Source: Tillandsia leiboldiana (taxonomy: Eukaryota; Streptophyta; Magnoliopsida; Poales; Bromeliaceae). Taken from it: 64,000 nucleotides of DNA. A program made the position numbers and the translations under genes. Location: assembly GCA_029204045.2 (NCBI GenBank), contig CM055066.1, positions 50,238,587-50,302,586 of the forward strand. Direction: 5' to 3'. This document shows positions 37,601-49,482 of the stretch, piece after piece (the first letter of the stretch is position 1; each line of letters opens with the position of its first letter). The notes below the pieces were generated by a model, which was not told where the DNA came from, searched no databases, and worked only from the letters and a program-made list of their open reading frames with translations.

Positions 37601-40600
37601 GATGTCGGAGCTATAACATATAAAACGTGACCAAGTCCTAGCAGCTTGGGTCCCTGCTTCTGCTTTTGTTTTCAGCAGACTTGGGCAATCTGAGAAGTTA
37701 GAAACTTCTGCTATAGCAAAAGGGCAAAAAATGTGGTTTCCAGGCTCAAAAGCAAAAGCTCCAAAAGAGTGCAGATGTCATGAAGAAATTAATATAGTGC
37801 TTCTACTTATAGCACTCCTTACACCACTTCATCAAACAGCATCTTACAGCGGTGTCATTAGGACTCTAATGGTTTGGTGATAGTTTATTGAGTAGATGTG
37901 CTATCCAAGAAAAAGTATACAGGCTACAGTTTGATGAATTCTAGCCTCTAAAGAACTTGGTCAGGTTTTTTTCTCCCTCTTTGAATTTTGCATTAAAAAA
38001 ATCCTTCTATTCATCATATAATATAACATGAGAGCTCAAAATTAAATAAAGAATGGTAGTATTATAAGAATATCACAAACACAGTTTCTAAAGAAATTTC
38101 ATGCAGTTAGCATTTGGAAAAAGAAAAACTGCATAACCTACAAAGCAGACCAAAGGAGCAGGGGAAGCATACGATGCACCACAAACAAGAAAAGCATGAA
38201 AAAGGAAAGAATGAGTTCTAATAGTATAACAATTTCTTCCACACTCTCAAGCATTGGCAGCTACATGCTTCAATTAATAGAGGGTTGAAAGGTGTAAACT
38301 ATCATTGTAAAATTAAAAGGTGTGAATCATCACTCCGAAATTAGACGGTGTAGCAAACATGTAGTGAAATTTTTTTTTGAGATCAGTGACAGCAGCGTTA
38401 GTTAATAAGGGTCAGGGCATTCAAAGGAAAACTTCCAGAAAGAATTGATTACCCTTTTGTTATTGCTAAAAATCTATTTTAATCAGTTTCATTGCATTAT
38501 AGAAGAAGAAATGTGTGGATAAGTATCCATGGGAATTCAATAAGCTTGATGTTTTTGTGGTAGTCTATCATTGACTTGGACATGCACTCAGTTTATTCAA
38601 GATAGCTTACTTCCAGTCTGACAACTATATGGCAATTTCCACACTGGAAAAGAATCTTAGATGTGCTGTCGACCTTAAAAGCGGTGTCTTCATAAAGCTT
38701 CTAAATTGTGGCCACCACAAATCTCCTGCTCAAACAGATAAACTAGTAGGAAAGGACTAAGACAAACTTCTCTAGACTAGAAATCAACAAACAAAAATGA
38801 ACAATCATCTATCCGATTGATCAGTTGAAAACTAGAGAAAGTTTGTGCTCAATAGCTAATCAGCAGTAGTACCACACACGAAGTTTCTGGCATGGGATGT
38901 TAGCAAAAAAATACAAACTTAACAATACAAGGTGACGTTGATGAATTCAATTCAATTAATCAGCTGATAAGAAACAGCCATAGCTCAATCATACCACTCA
39001 GGGTTCATTGAGCTCTTTAGTAAGATTATCTCCTGGACAAGTATGTGCCCAAGTATAATGATTGACAATATCTTATCTGAAGTCTTCAACAGGGCTGACA
39101 TGTAGTTAATGCAAAAAAGGCTTAAGTTTTTAAATTATTAACATCGAAAACTACAAACGGCTATTAACACGATGAAATCCAATCCACATTCCCATGGAGC
39201 CAAAATTCTAATACCCAATCCAAATGATATCAAATTGTATTGGAATGATATAGTTTACATTTCTTTTATAAAGCCTTTTCTTTTGCGTTGGAATGGCACT
39301 AATAGTAACTAAAAAATGAAAAGTCAAAAATAAAAACCAAATAAATATGAAGAGACTCGGTGAAATAGTATGTCTATATACTCATACAACACACAACAAA
39401 ATCAACATAATTTGCGCATAATCGACAACGTGTTTCGCTTAAAATCACTTACCAATTACATGTTAGCTATATCTATATGAAGGACAAAGGAGAATACTTC
39501 TAGAAGCCAATAGTCTCTAAGAAACGAGTTAAAGAATTAAGATCCAAATCAAATGCGTATTCAATCAGGGTATTTATCTTGGAAGAAGGATTGTACATCC
39601 TGGTTCTAAAAGAAGAGAGAAAGGAAATGAAAAATGAAAGCTAATACATTTCGCTTACCATGGACTTTAAAAGTTTTCCTCTTTTGAGCAATCTCCCAAA
39701 CCTAGTTTTGACAGATTGTTATTAAAAAACGTTGTGTCTGCGAGCAAGAATGAATTGTTATTTTTCCTTGATTTTTAGTTTTACGATTGGGACCGATAAG
39801 AAGAAAGCGGGAAGTAATGTTATTACTGATAATGTTCTTATGTGTAACCAAGGGCCCCAGGTGTGAAAGGTGCACAAACCGACCAAACCTGATCAATAAT
39901 TAGCATTGGGTTCTCCAATCAGAACATTGGTTCCCTTATGATTATGAAATCTCAACCGAACCTCAATATCTATTACGTTAGTAGGTGATATCAAACCTGA
40001 CCTGTACTACCCAAACCTAAATCAAACCCAACACAACTCAACCAAACGCGACCTAAATGACGAGTTAACAATCATAAGAGCTAAGCAACATACATTCTAT
40101 ATACATACCACATACAAATGTATATATTAGAATTCTCCTTTTAGACCGGATGATATTAGAGAAGGATAAGATATTCTATTCCACTCATTCTCATTCTCGT
40201 TCTAGAGAATGACTGAACCTTTGCATTTCACATCATGTCCCTACAAAAATATATAATTAGGAACCCAAGAAATCAAAATAATTCAACCCTACCTGAACCA
40301 ACCTGGTTTTGACCCTATTTTAGCGCAATCCAAAAGATTTCTGGTCAGGATCAAAGCACAACCCGAGGTAGCATTTGGTTCAGATAGGGTTGTCACTTAG
40401 CCTTCAACTTGACTATAAGCCCGTTCAAGTTGCACCTTACACTGGATTATTCTTCCTTATGTTGGTCATGCAATCTAACAAAAAACAAGGACTGTAAACT
40501 CTACTAGAAGACAGAAGTTTAACATCCCGCAGGTCTATCCTGTATCTCATTTTTCACAAGCTTTTTAGTGTAAAATCTGTTCGAGTTTGATTTCTCCTCT

Positions 40601-42010
40601 TAAGACACCACCCAGGTTCCAAAGACCAAACACCAAAACAAATTCCCACACTTTTCAGTCTTGATGAAAACAACATCATTAACTTACCTCAAATGTAAAG
40701 ATGCATACACCCCTCATATATTTCTATTGTTTGTGCAATCTAGGTGCTGATTAATCCCTATCCTTTCTGATAACAGTAACTAGTGCAAAAAACCATGATC
40801 GACACAACAGCTCCCTCAATCTACATAACTCGGCATACATCGGAAGAGAAGAGATCATACTCAATCTACATAACTCGGCATACATCGGAAGAGAAGAGAT
40901 CATAGGAATCCAAATCAACAACAGATTTCTGCTCTAAAGCATCGATCAACCACATTAACTCATTAATAGGTTTGGTCGCTTCAAAAACCCCAAATCCGCA
41001 ACCAAAAATTACTTCCTCCTACAGTGATAACGTCAAAAATCCTAACCTCAAAAGCGACGCATTTATAAGTAAAAACTCGAAACATCAAATGATCCCCATT
41101 ATTTCCAAGAATAACAACTGGCGCACAAAAAAAATTCCTCGATCACACACAACAAAAATTCCAATAAGAATCGACACAATCTCAGGGCAAACAAATTGCA
41201 TTAAGAGATCAACGGAATTCAAGGTGCCTATGAATGATTACGACAAGAAATTTACTTCAAAAAATTCAATCAAGAAAGGGCAAACGAATCGGACCGAAAG
41301 AGAAGAAGAGATCAAGGAAATCCCAAGTACCCATGAATGATTACAACAAGTAATTAATCAGCTTTCAAATTGATGCATTTAATCGCAAATCCTAAAATCA
41401 ACAGTTTCCAATCCTATCCAAGAGCGATAACTAGCACGCAAAAACCTCGGTCACTTTCGAAGTTCACTTCTTATTCGTATATCGAAAGTGATAGATAGTT
41501 CTAATATGAAGTCCAAATCAAGAACAACTAATAATTTACCAACCAATCGGATCGAAAATGAAAAAAAAAAAAGAGGATCTAGGGTTTTGGAGGGATGGAT
41601 TTGAATAGTATCTAGTTGAGATCGTAAACTAGGGTTCAGATTCTTCTCAAGAACAACAAGAACAACAAGAACAACAAGAACAACAAGAACAACAAGAACG
41701 AGCACACAATTCTATCATATCCAATCAATCAATGAAGATCTCTTAGGATCTAGGGTTTGTTTGTTTGTTTGTTTGTTTGTTTGTTTGTTTTTCTTTTTGT
41801 AGAGATTTATTAGGGTTTAGGGATAGGGATAAGGGGGGAGGGGGGGGGGAGGGAGGAGACCTCCTTGGAGTGGTGCAGGCACTCGAGGTAGTCGTCGCGG
41901 AGGAGGGAGCAGTCCTTGGGCTGGCGGCAGCGGGACATGCACTCGCTGAAGTCTGTCCAGAAGTCGTAGCACCGGCCCTTGCTCCCCGTTATCCCCCACC
42001 CCGACGCCAT
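34639..42010 (-). CDS. NDUFS5: NADH dehydrogenase (complex I) iron-sulfur protein 5, 15-kDa subunit
   Basis: An accessory subunit of mitochondrial complex I exposed to the intermembrane space. Two exons on the minus strand, 42010-41861 (50 codons) and 34746-34639 (35 codons plus stop), give 85 aa. The protein starts MASGWGITGSKGRCYDFW and contains a twin CX9C motif (C14-C24 and C34-C44) that folds through the Mia40 import route, then ends FQRRNRIYKEEQRQKRAA...EAIHH. The junction HHSKE/FQRRN is in phase 0 with GT-AG borders. Length and sequence agree with plant NDUFS5 as remembered. The single intron is ~7.1 kb, very long for an 85-codon gene, and contains PIF-like TIR elements. Both exons are intact. 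Confidence 0.95.
35181..36704. mobile_element. PIF/Harbinger-like TIR element in NDUFS5 intron, with GC-rich inserts
   Basis: Left end GGTATCGTTTGGTTCGGG (35184 on) and inverted right end GGCATTGTTTGGTTCGGG (to 36701) match at 16 of 18 positions and are flanked by the trinucleotide TCA on both sides (35181-35183, 36702-36704). A second inverted copy, ACCAAACAAACGATACC, ends at about 35966, so two related elements may be nested or joined. GC-rich blocks at about 35650-35750 and 36240-36500 stand out from AT-rich DNA. The latter on the minus strand reads NEVMRFHCGVGGGAAEGIYD and VATCAVAAGKGAERF, a protein-like piece I cannot name. Superfamily assignment is inference. Confidence 0.55.
36705..41860 (-). 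other. NDUFS5: Remainder of the NDUFS5 intron
   Basis: About 5.1 kb of AT-rich intron without a supportable gene. A ~45-bp tandem duplication (ACATAACTCGGCATACATCG core) lies at about 40815-40905, an (AAGAACAAC)n tract at 41645-41698, and a (TTTG)n tract at 41757-41790. A stretch related to the 'AAGCTTCTGCTTTTG' repeat is near 37640-37800. Confidence 0.6.
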
Positions 42011-42316
42011 CCTTCTATTGCTGTCTTCCCCAACTCCCCCCCCACCTCTTCCCCTCTCCTCTTCTTCTTCTTCTTCTTCTTCTCCTTCCCGGCCCGGCCC
42101 CTCTTTGCTTTTTGTTTTTGTTTTTTTTACTAAAATATTAAAAAAAAAAATTTATTTATTTATTTTTTTTTATAGTGACTTTTAAAAATTTAAAAGTTTA
42201 CCCTCCTTAAAATTTTAAAAAGTATTTACAACAAATTACTGTGCTAATAGAAAGGGTAAAATAATTAAATTATTATTACTGTTACTTATTTTATAAATAT
42301 ATATATATATATATAA

Positions 42317-42543
42317 TTAGGCTAGAATACTATCGATAGCACCCAGTGGTGCTATCAAGTTTTTAGCCGTTGGATGAAAAAATATGCGGTTGGGATTATA
42401 GTGGGCCCCTAGGGTTTACTAGGTGGTTGTTTGAATAGTAAAAATCTTAGGGAACCACTATAATCCCAACCGCATATCTTTTCATCCAACGGCGGAAAAC
42501 TTGATAGCACCAATTGTTTGGTCTATCGATAGTATTCTAGCCG

Positions 42544-42616
<73 letters not shown>
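42317..42616. mobile_element. Foldback MITE flanked by (TA)n tracts
   Basis: Core 42320-42546 begins GGCTAGAATACTATCGATAG and ends with its inverse CTATCGATAGTATTCTAGCC. The arms also pair further in: GCGGTTGGGATTATAGTG near 42386 against CACTATAATCCCAACCGC near 42456. A short TA tract lies to the left and a ~70-bp TA tract to the right. Termini are shared with the elements at 1600 and 49338. It lies about 300 bp upstream of NDUFS5. Confidence 0.75.
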
Positions 42617-42619
<3 letters not shown>

Positions 42620-42946
42620 AATTTATGTGTTTTTTAGAATATTTTCGGTATAAATTATAAGAAATGAACGAAATAGTAACAGAATCGATTTTTTTTTTAA
42701 AAAAATAATCTTATAAATTTTTATAATTGTAAAAATAGGCCTCTGGAAACTTTTTTTATAAAAATAGTCTTAAGCGGTGAATAGTTCACCGCTTTTAAAT
42801 GCGGTGAACCATTCACCGCATTCATGAGTTTTGAAATCCTAGTAAAGCGGTGAACCATTCACCGCTTTTATTATGTGTAACCCTATGCTCGACCCGACCC
42901 TACCTCATCCCTTATTCTTCTCTTCTTCTTCCTGAACGCCGCAACG

Positions 42947-42986
<40 letters not shown>

Positions 42987-43354
42987 CGGCACTCTCTCTC
43001 TCTCTCTCACACGGCACACAAACACTCTCTCTCTCTCACACACACTGCACACACACTCTCTCTCTCTCTAACACACACAGCACACACACTCTTTCTCTCT
43101 CTCACACAATACACACTGCACACACACAAGCAAAGCTTCGTAGACAAGGCTCGTTCCGTGCTTGACTTACGAGCTCGTGTAGTAAGGCCTCGCCCAACTT
43201 CAATAAGGGCTTATGCACTCCACTCGTAAACAAGCGTTAGAGCGAAGCGAGCGAGCGAAGCCTTCCTGGAGCTTCCCCCTTCCCTCACCCTACAATTTCA
43301 TTTCCGCTTCAGCTTCCCCGATTTAGTTGGTTTGGAGGATTAGTTGATTGGATA
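42617..43354. other. Intergenic with palindromic GCGGTGAA repeats and CT/CA microsatellites
   Basis: Three GCGGTGAA...TTCACCGC inverted pairs lie at about 42775-42870, an arrangement often seen in subterminal parts of TIR elements. (CT)n and (CA)n microsatellites fill 42950-43130. The 43130-43270 stretch has TCGTAGACAAGGCTCG and GAGCTCGTG motifs of unknown origin. No gene seen. Confidence 0.45.
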
Positions 43355-43503
43355 CATCACTACAGGAAAAAGCGCTCGTAGAGGCCGTTGTAAAGAGGCG
43401 ATTGTTACAACCGCCTCTAATGTATAGTCATAGAGACGGTTTAGAGGTGATTTTTAAAACCCGCCTCTATTAAGTTAAAAAAAATATATTATTATTATTT
43501 TTA

Positions 43504-43675
43504 GGAAAATGCTACCCGTACACTCTATTCGGGGTGTATATCACACACCCCACCCATCCAATGGGTGGGGTGTGATGATGGGTCAATCGATGTGACCCGT
43601 AAAAAATATCGCCACCATTAAAATAGTGGAGGTGTATGATATACACCCCTTCGGGGTGTACATGTAGCATTGCCC
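43504..43675. mobile_element. 172-bp hairpin MITE, family B copy 3
   Basis: Exactly 172 bp with the perfect 9-bp duplication TTATTTTTA (43495-43503, 43676-43684). Same orientation and hairpin order as 22578-22749. It is inserted in the left end of the CACTA element and is therefore younger than it. Confidence 0.88.
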
Positions 43676-43859
43676 TTATTTTTAACTTTCAAAATTCTAA
43701 ATTTTTATTTTCTCCCCTAAAAAAATCTCCTAATTAACATTTCGTCTCCTTCCTTCTCTCTCTTCCCATGTAGCATCATCCCCAAGAAACCACCCCTCTA
43801 CAGCATCATCTCCAAGGACCTCCCCTCTACAGCATCATCTCCAAGGATCTCTCCCAAGG

Positions 43860-44456
43860 TAAGTCCTCACACCTCCCTCACACCCTGTGTCGCAACCCTA
43901 GCCCGGTGCCCTGCGGGTCCTCTACCGCCGGGCTCCCCCTTCCCGGCGCTGCACCGCCAACCCACCATCCCCCTCCCCCCCCCCCCCCCCCCTCCCCCGC
44001 CACGCGCCGCACCCCCTCGCTCTCCCAGCGTCGGGCGCCGGGAGGGCGCCACCTGCCGCGCCGCACAACCAACCCATCCCCCACCGTACCCCTCCCCCGT
44101 GCGCCGCCTACCCCCCTCCCTCCCCGCGTCGGGGCGTCGGGCCCTCTGAGGTCGGGCTCCCCTTCTCGGGCCGTACCGTCAACTCACCTCCCGTAGCAAC
44201 CCCCTCTCCCCCCGCACAAACCCATCACTCCTCTGCCGTCGGATGCCCCCCTCCCCGGGCCACACCCCCAACCCCCCACCCCCCATCCGCGCCGCACCTC
44301 CAACCGACCCCCCCGCCGCACCCCCCTCCACTGCACTGCCAACCTACCCCCGCGCCACACCGCCAACCCAACCCCCTCTGCCGCCGGCTGCTCCTCCCCC
44401 CTCGCGTAGGGCACCGGGCCCTCTGCCGTCGGGCTGCCCCCCGAACCACATCCCCC

Positions 44457-44457
<1 letters not shown>
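43860..44457. other. C-rich low-complexity insert inside the CACTA element
   Basis: About 600 bp of strongly C-rich DNA on the + strand, with repeated GCCGTCGGGCTCCCC / GCGCCGCACC-like blocks. Open frames on either strand are Pro- or Gly-rich artefacts of composition. Origin unknown; possibly captured then expanded sequence. Confidence 0.45.

Positions 44458-44458
<1 letters not shown>

Positions 44459-44510
<52 letters not shown>
44459..44510. repeat. (TA)n microsatellite
   Basis: About 26 TA repeats at the edge of the C-rich insert in the CACTA element. Confidence 0.9.
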
Positions 44511-44513
<3 letters not shown>

Positions 44514-44828
44514 TAAAGTAAGTGGTTATATATTGATTAACATTTCTTGTTTGAAATTTTAAAATTTAAAAATTTATATCAGTTTATAAGTTTATATATT
44601 GATTAACATTTTTCGTTTGAAAATTTAAAAATTAAGTGGTTATGACAAAAAAGACAGAGTAGCTCTCAAGTATTACGGTCCTACTACTACAACAAAATTT
44701 TTAGTATGTTAGTTAATTTGCCTTTATATATTAGCAATTATTTTAGAAAAAAATCTCTTTTTAAATTTTATATCCTTTGGTGATCAGTTCATAAGTTTAG
44801 GCCTTTCTTCTGCAAATTTCAGATAAGT

Positions 44829-45021
44829 AACTACGAAAAGGAGCTCGAGGAGATGAAGCACATGACTAGGCAGGAATAGGTTGTATCCTTAAAAAAGTGT
44901 ATATTTCAATCGATTTGATTTGAGTGAAATTAAAGAATTATTTGCCTGATGGTACTTCATTTCCAATTTGAATGCAGGAAGAGCAGTGGATTTTCTCGAG
45001 GGTCTATCGCGGAGTAACTAG
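44829..45021 (+). pseudogene. AP2/AINTEGUMENTA-like gene fragment captured in CACTA element
   Basis: 44829-44876 reads NYEKELEEMKHMTRQE, a conserved segment of the AINTEGUMENTA/PLETHORA AP2 family, then TAG where the family has Tyr, then VVSLKK in place of VASLRR. After an intron, 44978-45021 continues KSSGFSRG, lacks several bases where the family has ASI, and resumes YRGVTR before a GT donor at the family's usual exon border. The nonsense codon and the deletion make it non-functional. No other AP2 exons are present. Identification rests on remembered family motifs. Confidence 0.75.
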
Positions 45022-45118
45022 GTATGCTATGCTTGTTCAGTTGATTTATTTGTTAGGTTTTCGATTATGCATTTTTGATCGATTCTTATTGGTTTTGTGA
45101 TCGTGTGTGTGCGCGCGC

Positions 45119-45202
<84 letters not shown>
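45119..45202. repeat. (TA)n microsatellite between duplicated AP2 fragments
   Basis: About 41 TA repeats preceded by GTGTGTGCGCGCGCG. It separates two copies of a ~160-bp segment (about 44925-45100 and 45205-45385). Confidence 0.9.
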
Positions 45203-45204
<2 letters not shown>

Positions 45205-45390
45205 CAATAGATTCGATTTAAGTGAAATTAAAGGATTATTTGCTCGATGGTACTTTATTTCCAATTTGAATACAAGAAGAGCAGTGAATTTTCTCGTGGG
45301 TCTATCACGAAGTAATTAGGTATGCTTGTTCAGTTGATTTATTTGTTGGATTTTCGATTAAGCATTTTTGATTGATTCTAATTGTTTTTG
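45205..45390 (+). pseudogene. Second, more decayed copy of the AP2-like exon segment
   Basis: A tandem copy of 44910-45100. The exon-like part at about 45276-45318 still spells AAGAGCAGTGAATTTTCTCG and TCTATCACGAAGTAATTAG, with further substitutions, and is followed by the same TATGCTTGTTCAGTTGAT intron start. Non-coding. Confidence 0.65.
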
Positions 45391-45870
45391 TGATCGGAAT
45401 ACACATATAATGAACTCTTTCATATATGCCACCAAAAAAAGTTTGCTTCAATTCCCACCACTTTAATTTATATTAAATTTAATCTGGTACTATAGGCATC
45501 CCTTTATCTAAGTGTGTTGTTTATTTTTTTTAACACATATTTTTATTGAAGAAATGCTGTCAAGTTAATTCAACTTTTGCGAAGATGGTAAAGATGACCC
45601 ACACTTCACGAAGAAAAAGTTATGCAAGTAAGCGAAAGGAAATGATAATAGTTCGACATTTAAATTTATTTTATCTTAAGTACTATATCATGTATTTTTA
45701 TAACTTAAAAATTATTATTTATATTTATAGAAAATGATTGAGCTATTCTCAAATATGCTAAATTAATCTTAAGTTATTATATATATATGGAAATTATTAT
45801 TGAGCTTTCATATAACTAATAAATTTTTATATTGTTTGATATTTTTTTAGGTTGTTGCGGGCCAAACTAA

Positions 45871-46522
45871 TATGATTGATGTATTTTCTTCAAATAATTA
45901 TTCATCAAATGCAAGTCATGAGCCCACAAACGAAGGATATTAAAAAGCAATCTAAATTTTTGTAAACGATTGACAACTCAAATGTTGACAAGTATTTAAA
46001 TTTTTTTATTATTGTTTTGCTACTTTCTATGATTAATTTGAATGATTTTATGTGTTCTGAATTATATATTATCTCGAATTATGAAATTTTTGAGAATGTT
46101 GTTTACTTTTTAGTGAGAATTATTTTGTTTCTTGTGTTCTCGGTGTATATTTTACATTAAATATTAAATTTGATATGATTGTTAATGAATTTATAATATG
46201 ATTGATGCATTTTCTTCAAATAATTATTCATCAAATACAAGTCATGAGCCCACAAACGAAAGACATTAAAAAGCAATCTAAATTTTTGTAAACGATTGAC
46301 AACTCAAATGTTGACAAGTATTTAAATTTTTTTATTATTGTTTTGCTACTTTCTATGATTAATTTGAATAATTTTATGTGTTCTGAATTATATATTATCT
46401 CGAATTATGAAATTTTTGAGAATGTTGTTTACTTTTTAGTGAGAATTATTTTGTTTCTTGTGTTCTCGGTGTATATTTTACATTAAATATTAAATTTGAT
46501 ATGATTGTTAATGAATTTATAA
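45871..46522. repeat. 326-bp direct tandem duplication
   Basis: 45871-46196 and 46197-46522 are near-identical; differences include GTATTTTC/GCATTTTC and GAAGGATATT/GAAAGACATT. Lies within the CACTA element. No conserved open frame. Confidence 0.85.
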
Positions 46523-46945
46523 TATTATGCGTATAAATGCCGTTCAAAATAATAATTTTAATATAATTTTTCATACTATTTTTCATGTAGAGGTGGTTCA
46601 AATCGTCCCTTCGTATTGAGAATTTACTTATATGTAGAGACGGGTTAAACCGCCTCTACGGAGCAATATTCGTAGAGACGGTTTAAACCACATATATATT
46701 ATTATGAAATTAAGAAAAAAAATATAAATATTTAAATAAAAAAATTTTGTGGGGTGGTCAAAACTGCCACTAATGGACCACCTCTAATATTCTCCGGCGG
46801 TCGTCCAAACCGCCTCTACGATGTAGCGGTGCTGTTTATGCCAGCGGTCTAGAGGCGGTCGTTAAACCGCCTCTACGAACTGTAGAGGCGGTTTAAACCG
46901 CCTCTACGCTAACTAAAAATCGCCTCTCTAAAAATCGCCTCTCTC

Positions 46946-47208
46946 TCACTATATACTTTCAAACCCTACCATCAAGTTGTAACTTTTTCAAACTATTAAA
47001 AATATATTTGTAAGAAGTAGGTAGTTGGCATTTTAAAATAATAGAACACTTATTGACTACACTTAATATCAATAATCTAAACACACGTTAAATATCTTAT
47101 TACAAATTAATTAACAAACAACTAATTTGCTAAACTATATAATAATTTTTTTATATAATTCAAATAATAAGATAAATAAATTTTCTAAACCCTAAATACA
47201 ATATATTA
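46946..47208. other. AT-rich spacer
   Basis: No gene or delimited element recognised. Confidence 0.4.
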
Positions 47209-47217
47209 AACTAATAA

Positions 47218-47605
47218 GGCTAAATTACAGAAAACCCCCCTATCATATTCCGCTTTTCCACTTTACCCCCTGTCATTTAAAAGTCGACAACCTGCCCCCT
47301 CGTAATTACCGAATTGTGCAATAACCCCCCGCCGTCAGTTGACCGTCAGTTGACCGTCAGTTTTTTTGAAAATATATTTTCATATATCCAAAATACCCTT
47401 GGAAAATATTCTCTAAAAAAAAAAAAACTTCGAAAAAAAAAGAAAAAAAAGGAAGGGCATTTTCGTCAATTTACCATTTCTGTCAACGTCGTTGCCCCCT
47501 AAAGACAATTCGGTAATTACGAAGGGGCAGGTTGTCGACTTTTAAATGACAGGGGGGTAAAGTGGAAAAGCGGGATATGACAGGAGGGTTTTCTGTAATT
47601 TAGCC
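47218..47605. mobile_element. MULE-like MITE, family A copy 2
   Basis: Flanked by the perfect 9-bp duplication AACTAATAA (47209-47217, 47606-47614). TIRs of about 90 bp start GGCTAAATTACAGAAAA and include CCGCTTTTCCACTTTACC, GTCATTTAAAAGTCGAC and TAATTACCGAATTG. The centre has three CGTCAGTTGAC-like repeats and A-rich DNA. No coding content. Confidence 0.9.
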
Positions 47606-47614
47606 AACTAATAA

Positions 47615-49249
47615 ATGATAATGTAGGGGAGAATGTACCTGAACTTTAGAGAGGATGCGATGTTAGCTTGTAAGGAGTAGAGACAAAGTGAGCTCGAGCT
47701 CGAGCTCAAAATGCGCAATGGGAGCTTGCGCTGATAAAAAATTTTAATTTTTAATTTTTTTTTTCAACACTTCACCAAGTAGTAGGGCTGACAATTTAAC
47801 TTAATATTTGTTTATGAGTCAGCTTGCTTTCAGTTTCTTAATAAATAAGTCAAAAACGAGCTAAATTTTTTAGCTCGATATTCTAACGAGCCAGTTTGTA
47901 TTCAACTCGTTTAATAAATAAACGAACACGAACTGTCTTAGCTCGCTCATATTCGAATTGGTGACAACTTGACTTACTGCTCCATTTTGGATAATAACGG
48001 AGATAATAACGGGCGAGAGCTTCGCGGACTTGGATCCATTTGCATCCCTAACCACAATGATTCCATCCACATTATATTACTACAAACTCAACCTGGAATT
48101 CAGTTCAAATAAAGGGTGGACTAAATAATTATTCTATAAAAATTATATTATAATTAAATATCTTGCCTTAAATAAAAATATCTCTTAAATAAAAAGTGTG
48201 TTACATAATTAAAATGGAGCGGACAAAAATAGTTTGTTAATATACTTTTCACTTAAAAGTCGAATTTTGAGGCTCACTCTTTGGATCGTTTGGGTGCAAG
48301 ATTCACTTTAGACTCAAAAGTTATGAGTTTGGTTCATTTTGAATTTAGGATGCATTATTATATTTAGAAAAAAAAAAAAAGTATGTTATACCTTTTGATA
48401 TTTTGTATTATTATACTTAACAAAAAAAAATACAAAATCTTTAATTATAGCACAAAGAAAATACATAATTTTTAATAATCACACATGTAATTGCATGAAA
48501 CAACCGTTTTACGCTTAAAGTTTAAATTAGTAAAGAATGATATTTTTATATTTAACAAATTCAAAATTATTTGACGATTAGATTCTTATGTTTACTCTTT
48601 TGTTTTTAGAGCAATGCTTCTGTACTTTTTTTGAGGATGCCGTTCATTCATTTCTATTCAACGGTTCAGATTTAATTTTTATTTAGTTGTAATCTATAAC
48701 AGCAAGCCAGTACATCAAAAAAGAACATTTTATTCTTTTAATTTAGAAATAATTAAGTAAATTTGTATCCACTATATTATCTAATCTAATATTTCTCTTC
48801 TCTCTCTCTCTCCTTCTTCTTTATATATATATATATATATATATATAACTTGGTGCCCATTTCAAATAGCCTATAGTGGAGGGAGTTATTATGAATTTTT
48901 ATTTTTTTTTATATTTGTGCAATGATACCTCTACATTCGAATTCGGATGTACGATATACATTCCATCTATTTTGGAATAGAAACTTCTTTACTGACCACT
49001 TTGAAGTGACCAAAAAAATTTATTTTATTTCAGAATAAATGAGGTATAAAATATACATCCGATTTCGGATGTATAAAAAATATTTTTTTTTTTTATATTT
49101 TAAGTTGAAATTTAAAATTGGGAGTGGGAATAACTTTGTGAAGGTGTAAGATTTGAAAGGAATATAATGCTAATATTTTAAGCAATTATATTATATCTAT
49201 GAAGCTAAGCAAAATGCAAAGAGGAGAAAATCTCTTATTTATTAACAAG

Positions 49250-49250
<1 letters not shown>
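47615..49250. other. Intergenic repeat-derived region
   Basis: About 47785-47970 is a decayed relative of the hAT MITE at 21511 (AACGAGC, TAGCTCGATAT, GAACACGAAC motifs). About 48935-49085 is a foldback stretch related to 9070-9250 (GATTTCGGATGTA, GACCACTTTGAAGTGACC). A short (TA)n tract lies at 48822-48846. No gene seen. Confidence 0.4.
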
Positions 49251-49338
<88 letters not shown>

Positions 49339-49470
49339 CTAGGCTAGAATACTAATAGTATTGGTACTATTAAGTTTTTAACTATTAGGATCTAAAAGTA
49401 AAAAACTCGATAGCACGTACTATTAATAGTATAGTAGCCGGAATATATATATATATATATATATATATGA
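49251..49470. mobile_element. Foldback MITE flanked by (TA)n tracts
   Basis: Core 49338-49442 begins GGCTAGAATACTAATAG and ends TAATAGTATAGTAGCC, an inverted match, between a ~85-bp TA tract and a ~28-bp one. Smaller than the copy at 42317 but with the same terminal motif and an inner TAAGTTTTTAACTATTAGGA. Confidence 0.65.
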
Positions 49471-49482
49471 TTTAACTTTTTT

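Larger units (their letters stand above)
43358..46945. mobile_element. CACTA (En/Spm-like) element, non-autonomous, right end not found
   Basis: The left terminus is CACTACAGGAAAAAGCGC at 43358. Subterminal repeats of the GTAGAGGCGGTT / AACCGCCTCTAC type occur in both orientations near the left end (43378-43475) and again at 46590-46945, as expected for CACTA elements. Inside are a 172-bp MITE, a C-rich insert, an AP2-gene fragment, (TA)n tracts and a stretch reading NSTFAKMVKMTHTSRRKSYA (45561 on), which resembles the plant En/Spm transposase_24 tail. A terminal TGTAGTG was not found at the right, so that end is truncated or decayed. Confidence 0.7.

Noticed and set aside
43906..44521. Pro-rich frames in C-rich DNA
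   Set aside because: Composition artefacts that run into a (TA)n tract.
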